This document shows, piece by piece, positions 35,805 through 43,653 of a DNA stretch of 45,877 bases (the first letter of the stretch is position 1; each line of letters starts with the position of its first letter). The position numbers and the translations under genes are program-made. This stretch comes from an uncultured Lachnospiraceae bacterium. Lineage in GTDB: Bacteria; Bacillota; Clostridia; Lachnospirales; Lachnospiraceae. The notes below the pieces were generated by a model that searched no databases, was not told where the DNA came from, and saw only the letters and a list, made by a program, of their open reading frames with translations. Where the stretch lies: NCBI GenBank assembly GCA_947589315.1, contig CANPZE010000021.1, positions 1-45,877 of the forward strand, written 5' to 3'.

Positions 35805-35830
35805 AGAAAAGCAGGAAAAGGGAGGCTGAA

Positions 35831-36490
35831 ATGGGAGAATTGGCGCCATCCATATTGGCAGCAGATTTTAACAGGCTGGGAGAAAATATAAGGTGCCTAG
35901 AAAAGGAAGGGGTACGCATGCTTCACATTGATGTAATGGACGGGAATTTCGTGCCCTCCATTTCTTTTGGAATGCCTGTGATCCAGTCGATCCGCCAGGA
36001 AAGCAGCATGTTCTTTGATGTACATTTGATGATAGAAGAGCCGGCGCGCTATCTGCAGGATTTTGTCCAGGCTGGTGCGGATGGGATAACGATCCATGCG
36101 GAAGCCTGTAAGGATATAAAAGGAACGCTGCAGTCTTTGAAGAAGCAGCCAGTTCAGGCCGCTATGTCCATAAAGCCGGATACACCTGTTACAGCAATTC
36201 AGGATTATCTGGGCCAGCTGGATATGGTCCTGGTCATGAGCGTGGAGCCTGGTTTTGGGGGGCAGAAGCTGATTCCTGCTGCGCTGGATAAAGTGGCCAG
36301 GCTGAAGGAGCTTCGAGAGAGGGAAGGATATTCCTATCAGATTGAGATTGACGGAGGAGTGAACCACAGCAATCTTGGGTTGATCATGTCCAGCGGAGTG
36401 GATATTGCTGTGGCGGGAACTGCTGTGTTCCAGGGAAATATTGCAGAGAATATAAAAAATCTAAAGGAGGTTATGGAAAGTGCTTCTTGA
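35831..36490 (+). CDS. rpe: Ribulose-phosphate 3-epimerase
   Basis: This 219-residue TIM-barrel interconverts ribulose-5-phosphate and xylulose-5-phosphate. It has LAPSILAADFNRLGE-like start, HIDVMDGNFVPSISFG, DVHLMIEEP, EPGFGGQKLI and EIDGGVNHSN with the metal ligands (His, Asp, His, Asp). SD GGGAGG. The 3' end overlaps the PilZ gene by 11 nt. Confidence 0.95.
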   Translation: MGELAPSILAADFNRLGENIRCLEKEGVRMLHIDVMDGNFVPSISFGMPVIQSIRQESSMFFDVHLMIEEPARYLQDFVQAGADGITIHAEACKDIKGTLQSLKKQPVQAAMSIKPDTPVTAIQDYLGQLDMVLVMSVEPGFGGQKLIPAALDKVARLKELREREGYSYQIEIDGGVNHSNLGLIMSSGVDIAVAGTAVFQGNIAENIKNLKEVMESAS

Positions 36491-37358
36491 GAACATTTCT
36501 TTGGGAAGAACATTGGAGATTTTTGTAGATCGAGAAGGATATCGCTATCGGCTGGTGAGTAAAGTGGAGGATACCAATGCGAAACGGGTCTGTGTCAGCG
36601 TGATTGCTGCCAATGGAAGAGCATTCCTGTTCCATCCGGAGGATGAGATCAGCCTGCGTTATCAGGATGAAGATCAGATATGGGAATGGACAAAGGTGAA
36701 AGCCGGACTGGCCAAGCTGGAAGGATCTCCGGTGCATTGGTTTGAAATTACCGATAAGGGAAGCTCTTTCAATCGGAGAAATGCATATCGGGTAGAATTA
36801 AATGAGGAGCTGGAGATCGGTTATTATGAGATCCCTGATACGGAAAAGAAATCGGCGCAGGCTCCTATGATCCGGGAAGAATATGTACCGGGGCTGGAGG
36901 AAACGCCGGTGGGAGTGGAAATGACTGTGGGAGAGCCGACAGGAAAGATCGGAGAGGACGGAAAGGAAATCTGGGCCCGGTATGTTTCCCAGATGGACGC
37001 CGTACCCCACAATGAAAAAGCCCTGGTCAAAAATATCAGTGAGACAGGACTGGGGATGTACAGCAATTGTATTTTACAGGAGGAAGATAATTTCTTTCTG
37101 GCAATTCCCTCTCCCTATGGGGCGTTAAAGGTAAAAGCTACTGTGATCCGCATTAGTAAAATGAATCCTGTCAGGGATAAATACCACTTTTATTACGGAT
37201 GCGTCTACAATGAGTCAGACCAGCGTCTGATCCGTTATATATATGATATACAGAGGAAACGGATCCAGAAGCGGCGGGAACAGAAAATGTTTGAGGATTC
37301 TTTCCGGGCGATGCGCGCTAAAAATAAAAAACAGGAAACGGAGAGTGAAGATGAATAG
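36480..37358 (+). CDS. PilZ-domain c-di-GMP-binding protein (YcgR-like)
   Basis: This 292-residue protein has a YcgR-N-like beta domain (~1-95) then a PilZ domain carrying both c-di-GMP motifs: RRNAYR (RxxxR, ~100-105) and NISETGLG (D/NxSxxG, ~190-197). Between them lies an ~80-residue acidic insertion that splits PilZ; the C-terminus is a basic helix. It probably senses c-di-GMP and controls motility or exopolysaccharide. The GTG at 36480 has AAGGAGG at 9 nt. Its placement between rpe and thiamine pyrophosphokinase is unusual, since those genes are normally adjacent. Confidence 0.82.
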   Translation: MLLENISLGRTLEIFVDREGYRYRLVSKVEDTNAKRVCVSVIAANGRAFLFHPEDEISLRYQDEDQIWEWTKVKAGLAKLEGSPVHWFEITDKGSSFNRRNAYRVELNEELEIGYYEIPDTEKKSAQAPMIREEYVPGLEETPVGVEMTVGEPTGKIGEDGKEIWARYVSQMDAVPHNEKALVKNISETGLGMYSNCILQEEDNFFLAIPSPYGALKVKATVIRISKMNPVRDKYHFYYGCVYNESDQRLIRYIYDIQRKRIQKRREQKMFEDSFRAMRAKNKKQETESEDE

Positions 37359-38025
37359 GAGGGCATTGATCCTTGCCGGAGGAAATATGGATCTGGACTA
37401 TGTCCGGAAATATCTGCAAACGCAGCATTTTGATCTTGTCGCCTGTGCAGACTCCGGATTGGATGCCGCCTATCGTCTGAAGCTTCCGGTGGATTATATT
37501 TTGGGAGATTTTGACAGTGTGTCCCCGGAAGTGCTGCAACAGTATCGTGGAAGAGAGGCGGAGGGCTCCGAACGGGCACAGGTGGTACAACATTCCTGCA
37601 GGAAGGACGCTACGGATACTCATTTGCTCTTAGAGTGGGTGCTGGAGCAGAAGCCAGAGGAGCTGGTGATCTTAGGCGCCACCGGCGGCCGTCTGGATCA
37701 TTTTCTGGCCAATCTGAATCTTTTGATGCTTCCCCTCGTCCAGGGCATCCCGGCTTATCTGATCGACAGCAGGAACAAGATCTATCTGATTGACAGAAAG
37801 CATGTGATCTATCGGGAAAAATTGCATGGAAGATATATTTCTCTACAGCCACTGACGGAGAAGGTTACCGGCGTCACTCTTCGGGGATTTCAGTATCCCC
37901 TGGAAGATTTTACTCTGACCATCGGCGATAGCCGGGGCGTCAGCAATGAATTAGAAGAGGGGGCTCTTGCAGGTGAAATTGCATTACAGGATGGGATTCT
38001 GATTGTGATAGAGTCTTCAGATTAG
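37351..38025 (+). CDS. Thiamine pyrophosphokinase
   Basis: This 224-residue enzyme transfers pyrophosphate from ATP to thiamine. It has RRALILAGGN, CADSGLDAAYRL, DYILGDFDSVSPE with the metal/substrate aspartates, KDATDTHLLLEW and GATGGRLDHFLANLNLL, all canonical for ThiN/TPK, plus the C-terminal thiamine-binding beta domain. It overlaps the PilZ gene by 8 nt; SD GAGAGTGAAG is weaker than the neighbours. Confidence 0.93.
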   Translation: MNRRALILAGGNMDLDYVRKYLQTQHFDLVACADSGLDAAYRLKLPVDYILGDFDSVSPEVLQQYRGREAEGSERAQVVQHSCRKDATDTHLLLEWVLEQKPEELVILGATGGRLDHFLANLNLLMLPLVQGIPAYLIDSRNKIYLIDRKHVIYREKLHGRYISLQPLTEKVTGVTLRGFQYPLEDFTLTIGDSRGVSNELEEGALAGEIALQDGILIVIESSD

Positions 38026-38039
38026 CATGAGGTGGGATT

Positions 38040-38087
38040 ATGTCTGCAAAAGAGGTATTGAATATAGTTATGACGATATGGAGTTGA
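38040..38087 (+). CDS. Possible 15-residue small ORF before the HAD gene
   Basis: The sequence encodes MSAKEVLNIVMTIWS, with a strong SD (GAGGTGGG) 3 nt before its ATG and its stop 1 nt before the HAD start. The spacing is the sort seen with leader peptides or translational coupling; it could also be a degraded gene. The peptide is hydrophobic at its centre. No homologue is recognised. Confidence 0.35.
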   Translation: MSAKEVLNIVMTIWS

Positions 38088-38088
38088 T

Positions 38089-38724
38089 ATGATTCAGAAT
38101 ATTATTTTAGATGTGGATGGAACTTTGTGGGATACCACCCAGGTGGTGGCGGAAGCGTGGAATGAGGCAATACGGGCGGACGGCGCCAGCGCAGTGCATG
38201 TAGATGCAAAGCGTTTACAGGGGCTTTTTGGCAGACCGATGAATGTCATTGGTGAAATGCTTTTTACGGATGTGGGGGAGAATGACAGGGAACGGCTGTT
38301 GGATGCCTGCTGCGCTTGTGAACAGAGAGTTCTTCATGAGGGAGAGCATCATTTGTTGTATGAAGGTGTGGAAGAGACGATGCGGACGCTTGCCGGGAAC
38401 GGTGTCTCTTTATATATTGTCAGTAACTGCCAGAGTGGTTATATTGAATTGTTTCTGGCTAAAAATAAGCTGCAGGATGTGGTAAAGGATTGGGAGTGTT
38501 ATGGAAATACCGGGCAGTCTAAGGGGGCTAATATTTCTACGCTTATTCAGAGGCAGGGGATCGCTGATGATCAGACAGTTTATGTAGGAGATACGCTGGG
38601 AGATTATGAGGCATCCCAGGAAGCAGGGATTCCCTTTGTTTTTGCAGAGTATGGTTTTGGGAAGGTTCCCCAGGCCAAAGAACGGATTGCAAGATTTGCA
38701 GATTTATTGCAGATATGCTTATAG
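38089..38724 (+). CDS. HAD-superfamily phosphatase (phosphoglycolate phosphatase-like)
   Basis: This 211-residue protein has motif I DVDGTLWDT (nucleophile Asp and acid/base Asp), a cap insert (~15-85), motif II IVSNCQ, motif III Lys in TGQSKG and motif IV YVGDTLGDYEAS, as in subfamily IA HAD hydrolases. The substrate is probably a small phosphorylated metabolite; it is not assigned. It is last in the long operon and followed by a terminator. SD GGAG at 5 nt. Confidence 0.88.
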   Translation: MIQNIILDVDGTLWDTTQVVAEAWNEAIRADGASAVHVDAKRLQGLFGRPMNVIGEMLFTDVGENDRERLLDACCACEQRVLHEGEHHLLYEGVEETMRTLAGNGVSLYIVSNCQSGYIELFLAKNKLQDVVKDWECYGNTGQSKGANISTLIQRQGIADDQTVYVGDTLGDYEASQEAGIPFVFAEYGFGKVPQAKERIARFADLLQICL

Positions 38725-38791
38725 ACAGGAGATAGTATTTGGAGGAGGTTGGGACTGTCTTGTCTGCTGATACATAAGATAATTGTGAAAG

Positions 38792-38813
38792 AAGAGGCTT
38801 TGGGCCTTTTTTT
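38792..38813 (+). terminator. Rho-independent terminator after the HAD gene
   Basis: AAGAGGC (38792-38798), a TTTGG loop and GCCTTTT (38804-38810), followed by a T-run to 38813. The stem has one G-T pair. It ends the dapF-to-HAD run. Confidence 0.78.
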
Positions 38814-38917
38814 CGTGTAAAGTTTAGGCCCTCCTACAAATAAAACTGTAAAATTTAGGGGGAATGTTACCCAGTATAGTACGTCGTTTTCAATTTCAGC
38901 TCAAGTGAAAGGATAAT

Positions 38918-40132
38918 ATGACAATGAAAATATTCAATAACAAAATACTACTTTGTACACTTCTTTTTTGTATATTTACAATGACAAGTTGTGAAAAGGC
39001 GCCACAAACAACAGAAAAGCAAGAAGAAAAGGAAGAATTAATTTCGGAGCAATATGTTTCTTTAGAAGAGGCAAAAAAACAAGTCATTCAGCTGCAGGGG
39101 AAGAATCAGGAGGGATTCACCTTTCCAGAAAAGATTCAGATGCCAGATGTTCAGAAAGTATCAGAAATAAAGCTGACTCCCTGGTATCCAGAGAAAGAAG
39201 AAGATCTGTTGAAAGGAATTAAAAATCTTTGGCATGATTATGATACTGTGGATTGGTCTGCCATAGAGGAAAAAACATTTTCCAATAAGAAAAATGCCAA
39301 ATATTTTGGCAGTGAAAAAGAAGATCCGGAAACGGGATTGTTATATAGTTATGATTCGTCTGGATTTTTTAGCGGAGATTCTTTAAATGATACGGAACTT
39401 ACCTCCAGTCACTGTATTGCTTCCTATGATTTTGAGTGGGGAGATACAGCCGCTGAAAAAGATAGCTATATGCTGGAAGATGGGGAATTGTCAGTATCTG
39501 ATGCCGTGGCATATACAGAGAATCTGTTCAATCAGTATATGCCTGGCTTGGAAAAAGGGCAGTTTACATACCGTGTTCAGCATTTATATGTAATGAAAGA
39601 TCAGGATAAGGATATCTGTGATTATAATATGGTGTTGGGCAGGGTTTATCAGGGGGTTCCCATTGACACCAGCTCAGATTTTAATATTACGGAAGGGGAC
39701 AGTTATGAAAAAAACCATTGCGGCATACATATTGTGGCGATCATGCGCCATAAAAATTCCCTTGATTATATTAATACTTGCAATGAACTTATAGATGTGG
39801 AAGCAACGTCAGAAAAAGACAGTATTATTTCTCCTATCTGGGCGGTTCAGCAGATGAACAAAGAAATTGCCCATGACAATGGATTGAAATTTGATGATTG
39901 TGGACTGGTATATCTCCTTGTGCAGAATAACAAATTAGCCTCTAAGAACAGACAGGATGTTTATCAGGGGGTGAGCTTTGCAACAACCTATCTGCGTCCT
40001 GTTTGGCTGTTTTTGTGTGACAATATAAGAAATGGATTTGATACAAATACAAAAGATGTGCATGGAACCAGTGTTGTGGTAGATGCATTGGATGGAAGCA
40101 TATATTATTATCAGGGAACTGGCGCATATTAA
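38918..40132 (+). CDS. Lipoprotein of an ABC transporter operon, unknown function
   Basis: This 404-residue protein has a lipoprotein signal with a hydrophobic core (LLCTLLFCIF) and lipobox MTSC, so Cys25 is expected to be lipidated; a charged Gln/Glu/Lys linker follows. The rest is a beta-rich extracellular domain with no recognised family. It ends in GSIYYYQGTGAY. It lies 27 bp before the first membrane gene. Base composition is AT-richer than the core genes and codon use differs, which suggests acquisition. The region 38814-38917 has a possible -10 (TATAGT, 38875-38880) with no convincing -35. The operon may be an antimicrobial-peptide sensor or exporter; this is inference. Confidence 0.7.
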   Translation: MTMKIFNNKILLCTLLFCIFTMTSCEKAPQTTEKQEEKEELISEQYVSLEEAKKQVIQLQGKNQEGFTFPEKIQMPDVQKVSEIKLTPWYPEKEEDLLKGIKNLWHDYDTVDWSAIEEKTFSNKKNAKYFGSEKEDPETGLLYSYDSSGFFSGDSLNDTELTSSHCIASYDFEWGDTAAEKDSYMLEDGELSVSDAVAYTENLFNQYMPGLEKGQFTYRVQHLYVMKDQDKDICDYNMVLGRVYQGVPIDTSSDFNITEGDSYEKNHCGIHIVAIMRHKNSLDYINTCNELIDVEATSEKDSIISPIWAVQQMNKEIAHDNGLKFDDCGLVYLLVQNNKLASKNRQDVYQGVSFATTYLRPVWLFLCDNIRNGFDTNTKDVHGTSVVVDALDGSIYYYQGTGAY

Positions 40133-40159
40133 CAACCGATGTGGATCAGGAGGGATGGG

Positions 40160-41056
40160 ATGCTGTCATTAGAGATCAAGAAAAATATAAAAAGTATTCC
40201 CTTTATTGTGTCTGTAATTCTGTTGTATATTGTTTTTATGCTTGGTGACAGTGGACAAGTTCTTCCGGGAGATATATCTACTACTGTGGCGGGGGCAATT
40301 TGGAATAAGTTCCGGGGCAATTGGCAGATTTGCAGCGATTCTTCGTATTTGTTAAGAATGAAACATATATGGAGTGATAATTCTTATCTGCCTGTATTGC
40401 TGCCTTTTTTGTGTGGAATGCCTAGCGCCATAAATTATCTGGAAGAAATACGGACGGGAAACCTGCGGATGATTCTTTCCCGTTGTTCCCTGAGGCAGTA
40501 TTATATAGCAAAGCTTGGAGCAAATCTTCTATCTGCCGTTTTGGTATCTGGCCTGGCAATATTTTGTTATTATATTACGCTTATTCTTTTTTTTGATAAC
40601 ATTCCTCCCTCTAATGAATCCTTCCCTATTATTTATTTTGCCTTTTCAGGGAATTTAGTGGAGGATGGCAGCGAGGCAGTGCTTTCTGTTATTTATTTCC
40701 GCTTATTAAAAGAAGTTTTATACTTTTTTCTATATTCGGTAATAGGAGCGTCTTTCTGTTTTTGGATGGCGGTATGGTGCGGAGATCAGTATACTGTTTT
40801 TGGCGGGACGGTATTCCTGTCTTATCTGCAATGGCGGATTACAGAGGAATTGCTGCGCAAATATATTAATGAGGGAAGTGTATGGACGGGAGTGGCAGGA
40901 GAGATTATAAATCCCATTTTTCTTCATTATGCAGGGGAGAGTGGTTTCTATCAGAATAAAGAATGTCTGGCGGTAGGAATTGCCCTTTTGCTGATCCTAT
41001 TGAACTATGGAATAGCTGTTTTATTGTCAAAGAATCGTTTTGATGTCAGTGGGTAG
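40160..41056 (+). CDS. Six-helix ABC-2-type membrane protein (first of pair)
   Basis: This 298-residue protein has about six membrane helices (~13-30, 75-92, 122-148, 188-214, 219-233, 272-293) and an extracellular loop after helix 1 (~40-70), the layout of ABC-2-like permeases. No family is assigned with certainty. The ATG at 40160 has AGGAGG at 6 nt; an ATG at 40139 is weaker. It overlaps the next gene by a nucleotide. Probably half of the permease driven by the ATPase gene 3' of it. Confidence 0.65.
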   Translation: MLSLEIKKNIKSIPFIVSVILLYIVFMLGDSGQVLPGDISTTVAGAIWNKFRGNWQICSDSSYLLRMKHIWSDNSYLPVLLPFLCGMPSAINYLEEIRTGNLRMILSRCSLRQYYIAKLGANLLSAVLVSGLAIFCYYITLILFFDNIPPSNESFPIIYFAFSGNLVEDGSEAVLSVIYFRLLKEVLYFFLYSVIGASFCFWMAVWCGDQYTVFGGTVFLSYLQWRITEELLRKYINEGSVWTGVAGEIINPIFLHYAGESGFYQNKECLAVGIALLLILLNYGIAVLLSKNRFDVSG

Positions 41057-41925
41057 TGATATTTATGGAAGGGAGATACCGATTGGAAGAATGGAAAAAG
41101 ACAATTCTGATCCTGCGGGCAGGATTACAGGAGACCTTTTCTGACAAAAAAGGAATTATCTTATTGGTATTGCTTGGCTTTATCCTGGACAATGGAGTCC
41201 GTCCGATGGTTGATCATGCAATAGAGATAGGAGAGCCCTTGGGGGCTTTTGAAGGATTTATTATGTGTCTGAACAACTGGTATTATATTATTATTTTTTT
41301 GATTGGATTTATTTTTCTCTTAACAAATGTTCCAAGAATGGATAGCAATCAATTTCTTTTGATATACCGGACAGGGAAAAAAAGCTGGTTGTTTGGGGAA
41401 ATTCTTCAGATCGTAATCAGCGCTGCGGCGTATATTCTGCTTTTACTGGCTGGCTGTCTGGCCGTTACTGGAAAATATAGTTATATTGGAAACGTATGGA
41501 GTAATTATACTGTGTACTATGATTCTGCATATAAGGAGCTATTATCAGATAATTATCATTTTGTGGATCAACAGGTATTTAAGTATTATTCTCCCTATAA
41601 GTCGGTATTACATGGTATTTTGCTTCTTCTGTTATGTATGACATTAATGGGAACGATCATTCTTTATTTTACAATTATTAATAAAAAATTGATCGGTATT
41701 CTGCTGAATGTTATCTTAATCCTGTTTGTCCTTATTTTTAATGAGTACCGGGCAGGAGTGATGTGGATATCGCCTTTTTGCCATGCTGTCCTGGCGCTGC
41801 ATAATGTATTCGTATATAAACAGCAATCCTTTTCTCTGGGCGCTTCCTATTTTTATTTACTGGCGTTGGAAGGGATGATGGTTGGCCTTTCCCTCAGAAA
41901 ATTGAAAAATAAGATGTTTTATTGA
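41056..41925 (+). CDS. Six-helix ABC-2-type membrane protein (second of pair)
   Basis: This 289-residue protein has about six hydrophobic helices with a large loop (~150-190, Tyr-rich) between helices 3 and 4. It begins at a GTG in a TAGTG overlap; an ATG at 41065 is an alternative and neither has a strong SD, so translation is probably coupled. It is similar in layout but not clearly in sequence to the preceding gene. Probably forms the permease with it; a lantibiotic-immunity or peptide-export role is conceivable but not shown. Confidence 0.65.
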   Translation: MIFMEGRYRLEEWKKTILILRAGLQETFSDKKGIILLVLLGFILDNGVRPMVDHAIEIGEPLGAFEGFIMCLNNWYYIIIFLIGFIFLLTNVPRMDSNQFLLIYRTGKKSWLFGEILQIVISAAAYILLLLAGCLAVTGKYSYIGNVWSNYTVYYDSAYKELLSDNYHFVDQQVFKYYSPYKSVLHGILLLLLCMTLMGTIILYFTIINKKLIGILLNVILILFVLIFNEYRAGVMWISPFCHAVLALHNVFVYKQQSFSLGASYFYLLALEGMMVGLSLRKLKNKMFY

Positions 41926-41939
41926 AAGAGGGTGCAAAA

Positions 41940-42581
41940 ATGATAATAGATATTAAAGATGTTTCATTGAAAATCAAAGGGACGGTGATCCTGGAACACA
42001 TTAATCTTTCCTGTGGAGAAGAAGAAATCTGTGGTATCATCGGCAGAAATGGAAGTGGGAAGACCATGCTGATGAAATGTATTTGTGGATTTGTCCGTCC
42101 CAGCGAGGGGGAAATCCGGGTACAGGATAAGATTATTGGAAAAGATGTGGATTTTGTGCCAGATGCAGGTATTATCATAGAGACACCGGGATTCATTCCG
42201 TACTATTCAGGAATAAAGAATTTGCGGCTGCTGGCATCCATTCAAAAAAAGATTCAGGAACCGGAAATACGGAAGGCGATGGAGAGGGTGGACTTAGATC
42301 CGGATATGAAACGGGTGGTAAAAAAGTATTCTTTGGGAATGCGGCAGCGTTTGGGCCTGGCACAGGCGGTTATGGAGGATCCGAAAATTCTGATATTGGA
42401 CGAGCCCTTTAATGGCTTGGATAAAGAGGGAGTTGCCAAGATGCGAGAGTATTTTCTGCAATTGAAAAAGGAAGGAAAGACTATCTTGCTGGCCTCTCAT
42501 TCTACAGAGGACATTCAGGTTCTGTGCGACAGGGTATATGAAATGGAGCATGGTAAATTAAAAGAGATCACGACTATATAA
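41940..42581 (+). CDS. ABC transporter ATP-binding protein
   Basis: This 213-residue subunit has Walker A GRNGSGKT (~36-43), Q-loop, signature-like YSLGMRQRLGLAQAV, Walker B ILILDEPFNGLD and the switch His in ASHS. It resembles the BcrA/CcmA-type exporters. The true start is ATG 41940 after GAGGGTG; an in-frame TTG at 41922 is upstream. It powers the two membrane proteins in the same operon. A terminator follows. Confidence 0.93.
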   Translation: MIIDIKDVSLKIKGTVILEHINLSCGEEEICGIIGRNGSGKTMLMKCICGFVRPSEGEIRVQDKIIGKDVDFVPDAGIIIETPGFIPYYSGIKNLRLLASIQKKIQEPEIRKAMERVDLDPDMKRVVKKYSLGMRQRLGLAQAVMEDPKILILDEPFNGLDKEGVAKMREYFLQLKKEGKTILLASHSTEDIQVLCDRVYEMEHGKLKEITTI

Positions 42582-42586
42582 AAAAG

Positions 42587-42617
42587 GGCGCCCGGCCGTT
42601 CTGGCTTTCGGGGCGCC
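42587..42617 (-). terminator. Bidirectional terminator
   Basis: GGCGCCC (42587-42593) and GGGCGCC (42611-42617) form a perfect 7-bp GC stem with a short inner stem GGCC/GGC. Read on the minus strand it is followed by TTTTTTATA and ends the DUF2798 transcript; on the plus strand the tail is weak (TCTTGCG) but it may still terminate the ABC operon. Confidence 0.85.
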
Positions 42618-42626
42618 TCTTGCGAT

Positions 42627-43202
42627 TTATGCGATCCGCCGTTCCTCATTCTGTACAAGTTTTTCCCTTCTTGCAAAGATTGTTTTGAAGACAGTGCGGA
42701 CAAAAGGCTGAATAAAGAAAATCTGTGTAAAAAATGCAAATGGCAGATTAAAGCATATAAGCTTTAACCAGTTTGCAAGCAGGGTAAAGATGTTAAAGCC
42801 CATGTAGTAAGGATAATACATCCATGCTGCAAAAAAACTCATAACGGGGCACATAATACTTACCGTTGCGCAGATAATGGCAGTCTCAAAGATTACAGGA
42901 TGAGTTTTTTGCGGATGGAACATCTTTGAGGCAAGCTTAAAAGAATATGGGCTTCCTACAAGGATTTCCAATGTGTAGGCACAGGCAAATTCAATGAGAA
43001 TGATTGCCCAGATGGGGAGCATTGTTCCAAACATACAAACCCCGCCCTGAGCATGGATCGCATCAATTACGCTGTCTGTGTGGTTGGCTGCCATTAAAGT
43101 ATTGCCGTTTACCACATATAGGCTGTAAAAGACATAGGCATGGACAGTTACGATAACGGTGAGAAAGGCAAATAGCATTCTCTGAAATTGATTTTTTGGC
43201 AT
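42627..43202 (-). CDS. DUF2798-like four-helix membrane protein
   Basis: This 191-residue protein has four membrane helices (~8-30, 60-82, 104-128, 136-165) separated by short loops, with the start MPKNQFQRMLFAFLTVIVTVHAYVF matched, from memory, to the DUF2798 family. Function is unknown. GGAG precedes the ATG. It is one gene with its own promoter (-10 43353-43348) and a long leader holding a hairpin and U-run, which suggests premature termination control. Confidence 0.75.
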   Translation of the reverse strand: MPKNQFQRMLFAFLTVIVTVHAYVFYSLYVVNGNTLMAANHTDSVIDAIHAQGGVCMFGTMLPIWAIILIEFACAYTLEILVGSPYSFKLASKMFHPQKTHPVIFETAIICATVSIMCPVMSFFAAWMYYPYYMGFNIFTLLANWLKLICFNLPFAFFTQIFFIQPFVRTVFKTIFARREKLVQNEERRIA

Positions 43203-43222
43203 AATGATTCTCCTTTTCCTTC

Positions 43223-43307
43223 AAAAAAACACAAGTAGTTTTGCGGTAATTCTCAAACGATAACATATGTACCGTGATCAGATTTACGTGCAAAGCACTA
43301 CTTGTGT
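43223..43307 (-). promoter_or_regulatory. Attenuator-like hairpin in the DUF2798 gene leader
   Basis: On the minus strand, ACACAAGTAGT (43307-43297) and its perfect complement ACTACTTGTGT (43239-43229) are extended by a 2-nt bulge and five more pairs (GCAAA/TTTGC), and the second arm is followed by seven U (to 43223). A stem plus U-run directly before a start codon's SD (AAGGAAAAGGAG, 43220-43209) is the shape of a transcription attenuator or riboswitch expression platform. Alternative pairing of the loop (AAACGA and TCGTTT) is possible. No known riboswitch class was recognised. Confidence 0.6.
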
Positions 43308-43347
43308 CGTTTATGTTGATTCTGTACCATATTTTTTTAACGGGATC

Positions 43348-43377
43348 ATACTATCATAAATAAAAAGGTAATGTCAA
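43348..43377 (-). promoter_or_regulatory. Sigma-A promoter of the DUF2798 gene
   Basis: On the minus strand, -35 TTGACA (43377-43372, perfect) and -10 TAGTAT (43353-43348) are separated by 18 bp. The start is predicted near 43341, giving an ~140-nt leader that includes the attenuator-like hairpin. Confidence 0.6.
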
Positions 43378-43436
43378 AAGGAAAATAAAATTTTGTGAAA
43401 AAATATAAAAATTCCTGTTACAATAGATAAAATATT

Positions 43437-43478
43437 ATGGAAAATTTCCATGGAAAAATTTCCATGGATAGTTTCCAT
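43437..43478. repeat. Three overlapping ATGGAAA/TTTCCAT dyads
   Basis: Successive dyads share CCATGG ends: 43437-43451 (7-1-7, perfect), 43450-43465 (7-2-7, perfect) and 43464-43478 (5-5-5). Centres are ~13.5 bp apart. An extended -10 (TGTTACAAT, 43416-43424) lies immediately upstream, so this looks like a repressor array downstream of a promoter or an iteron-like binding site. The regulated gene appears to be lost. It also sits ~60 bp upstream of the DUF2798 promoter. Confidence 0.5.
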
Positions 43479-43536
43479 TTTACTTTGCTGGGGCAGGTGC
43501 TATGCGAGTGGTTGAAATAGTATAAACGCTATGTAA

Positions 43537-43620
43537 AGCTCCTTTGCTATATATGATCGAATAAAATTAAAAGGATATATTGACCTGTATACGGGTGAGC
43601 AGGTAAAGAAAAATAATTAA
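43537..43620 (+). pseudogene. Possible 3' tail of a lost gene
   Basis: An open segment reading SSFAIYDRIKLKGYIDLYTG, then a Lys/Asn end and a stop at 43618, has no start codon of its own; a stop lies just upstream (43534). It is followed within 5 bp by a terminator, as a genuine gene end would be. The product is unrecognised. Confidence 0.35.
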
Positions 43621-43624
43621 AAAT

Positions 43625-43641
43625 AAAGCCCAGGGGGCTTT
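43625..43641 (+). terminator. Rho-independent terminator after the gene tail
   Basis: AAAGCCC (43625-43631), AGG loop and GGGCTTT (43635-43641) form a perfect 7-bp stem ending in four T (43639-43642). Confidence 0.7.
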
Positions 43642-43653
43642 TGTGAGTAACTA

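Noticed and set aside
38821-38917. Promoter for the lipoprotein operon
   Set aside because: TATAGT at 38875 is a fair -10, but the -35 at 17 bp (AATTTA) is poor, so no feature was called.
43063-43293. Minus-strand 76-codon ORF overlapping the DUF2798 start
   Set aside because: It runs in another frame through the attenuator hairpin and start region, begins at TTG without an SD, and its product is not protein-like.
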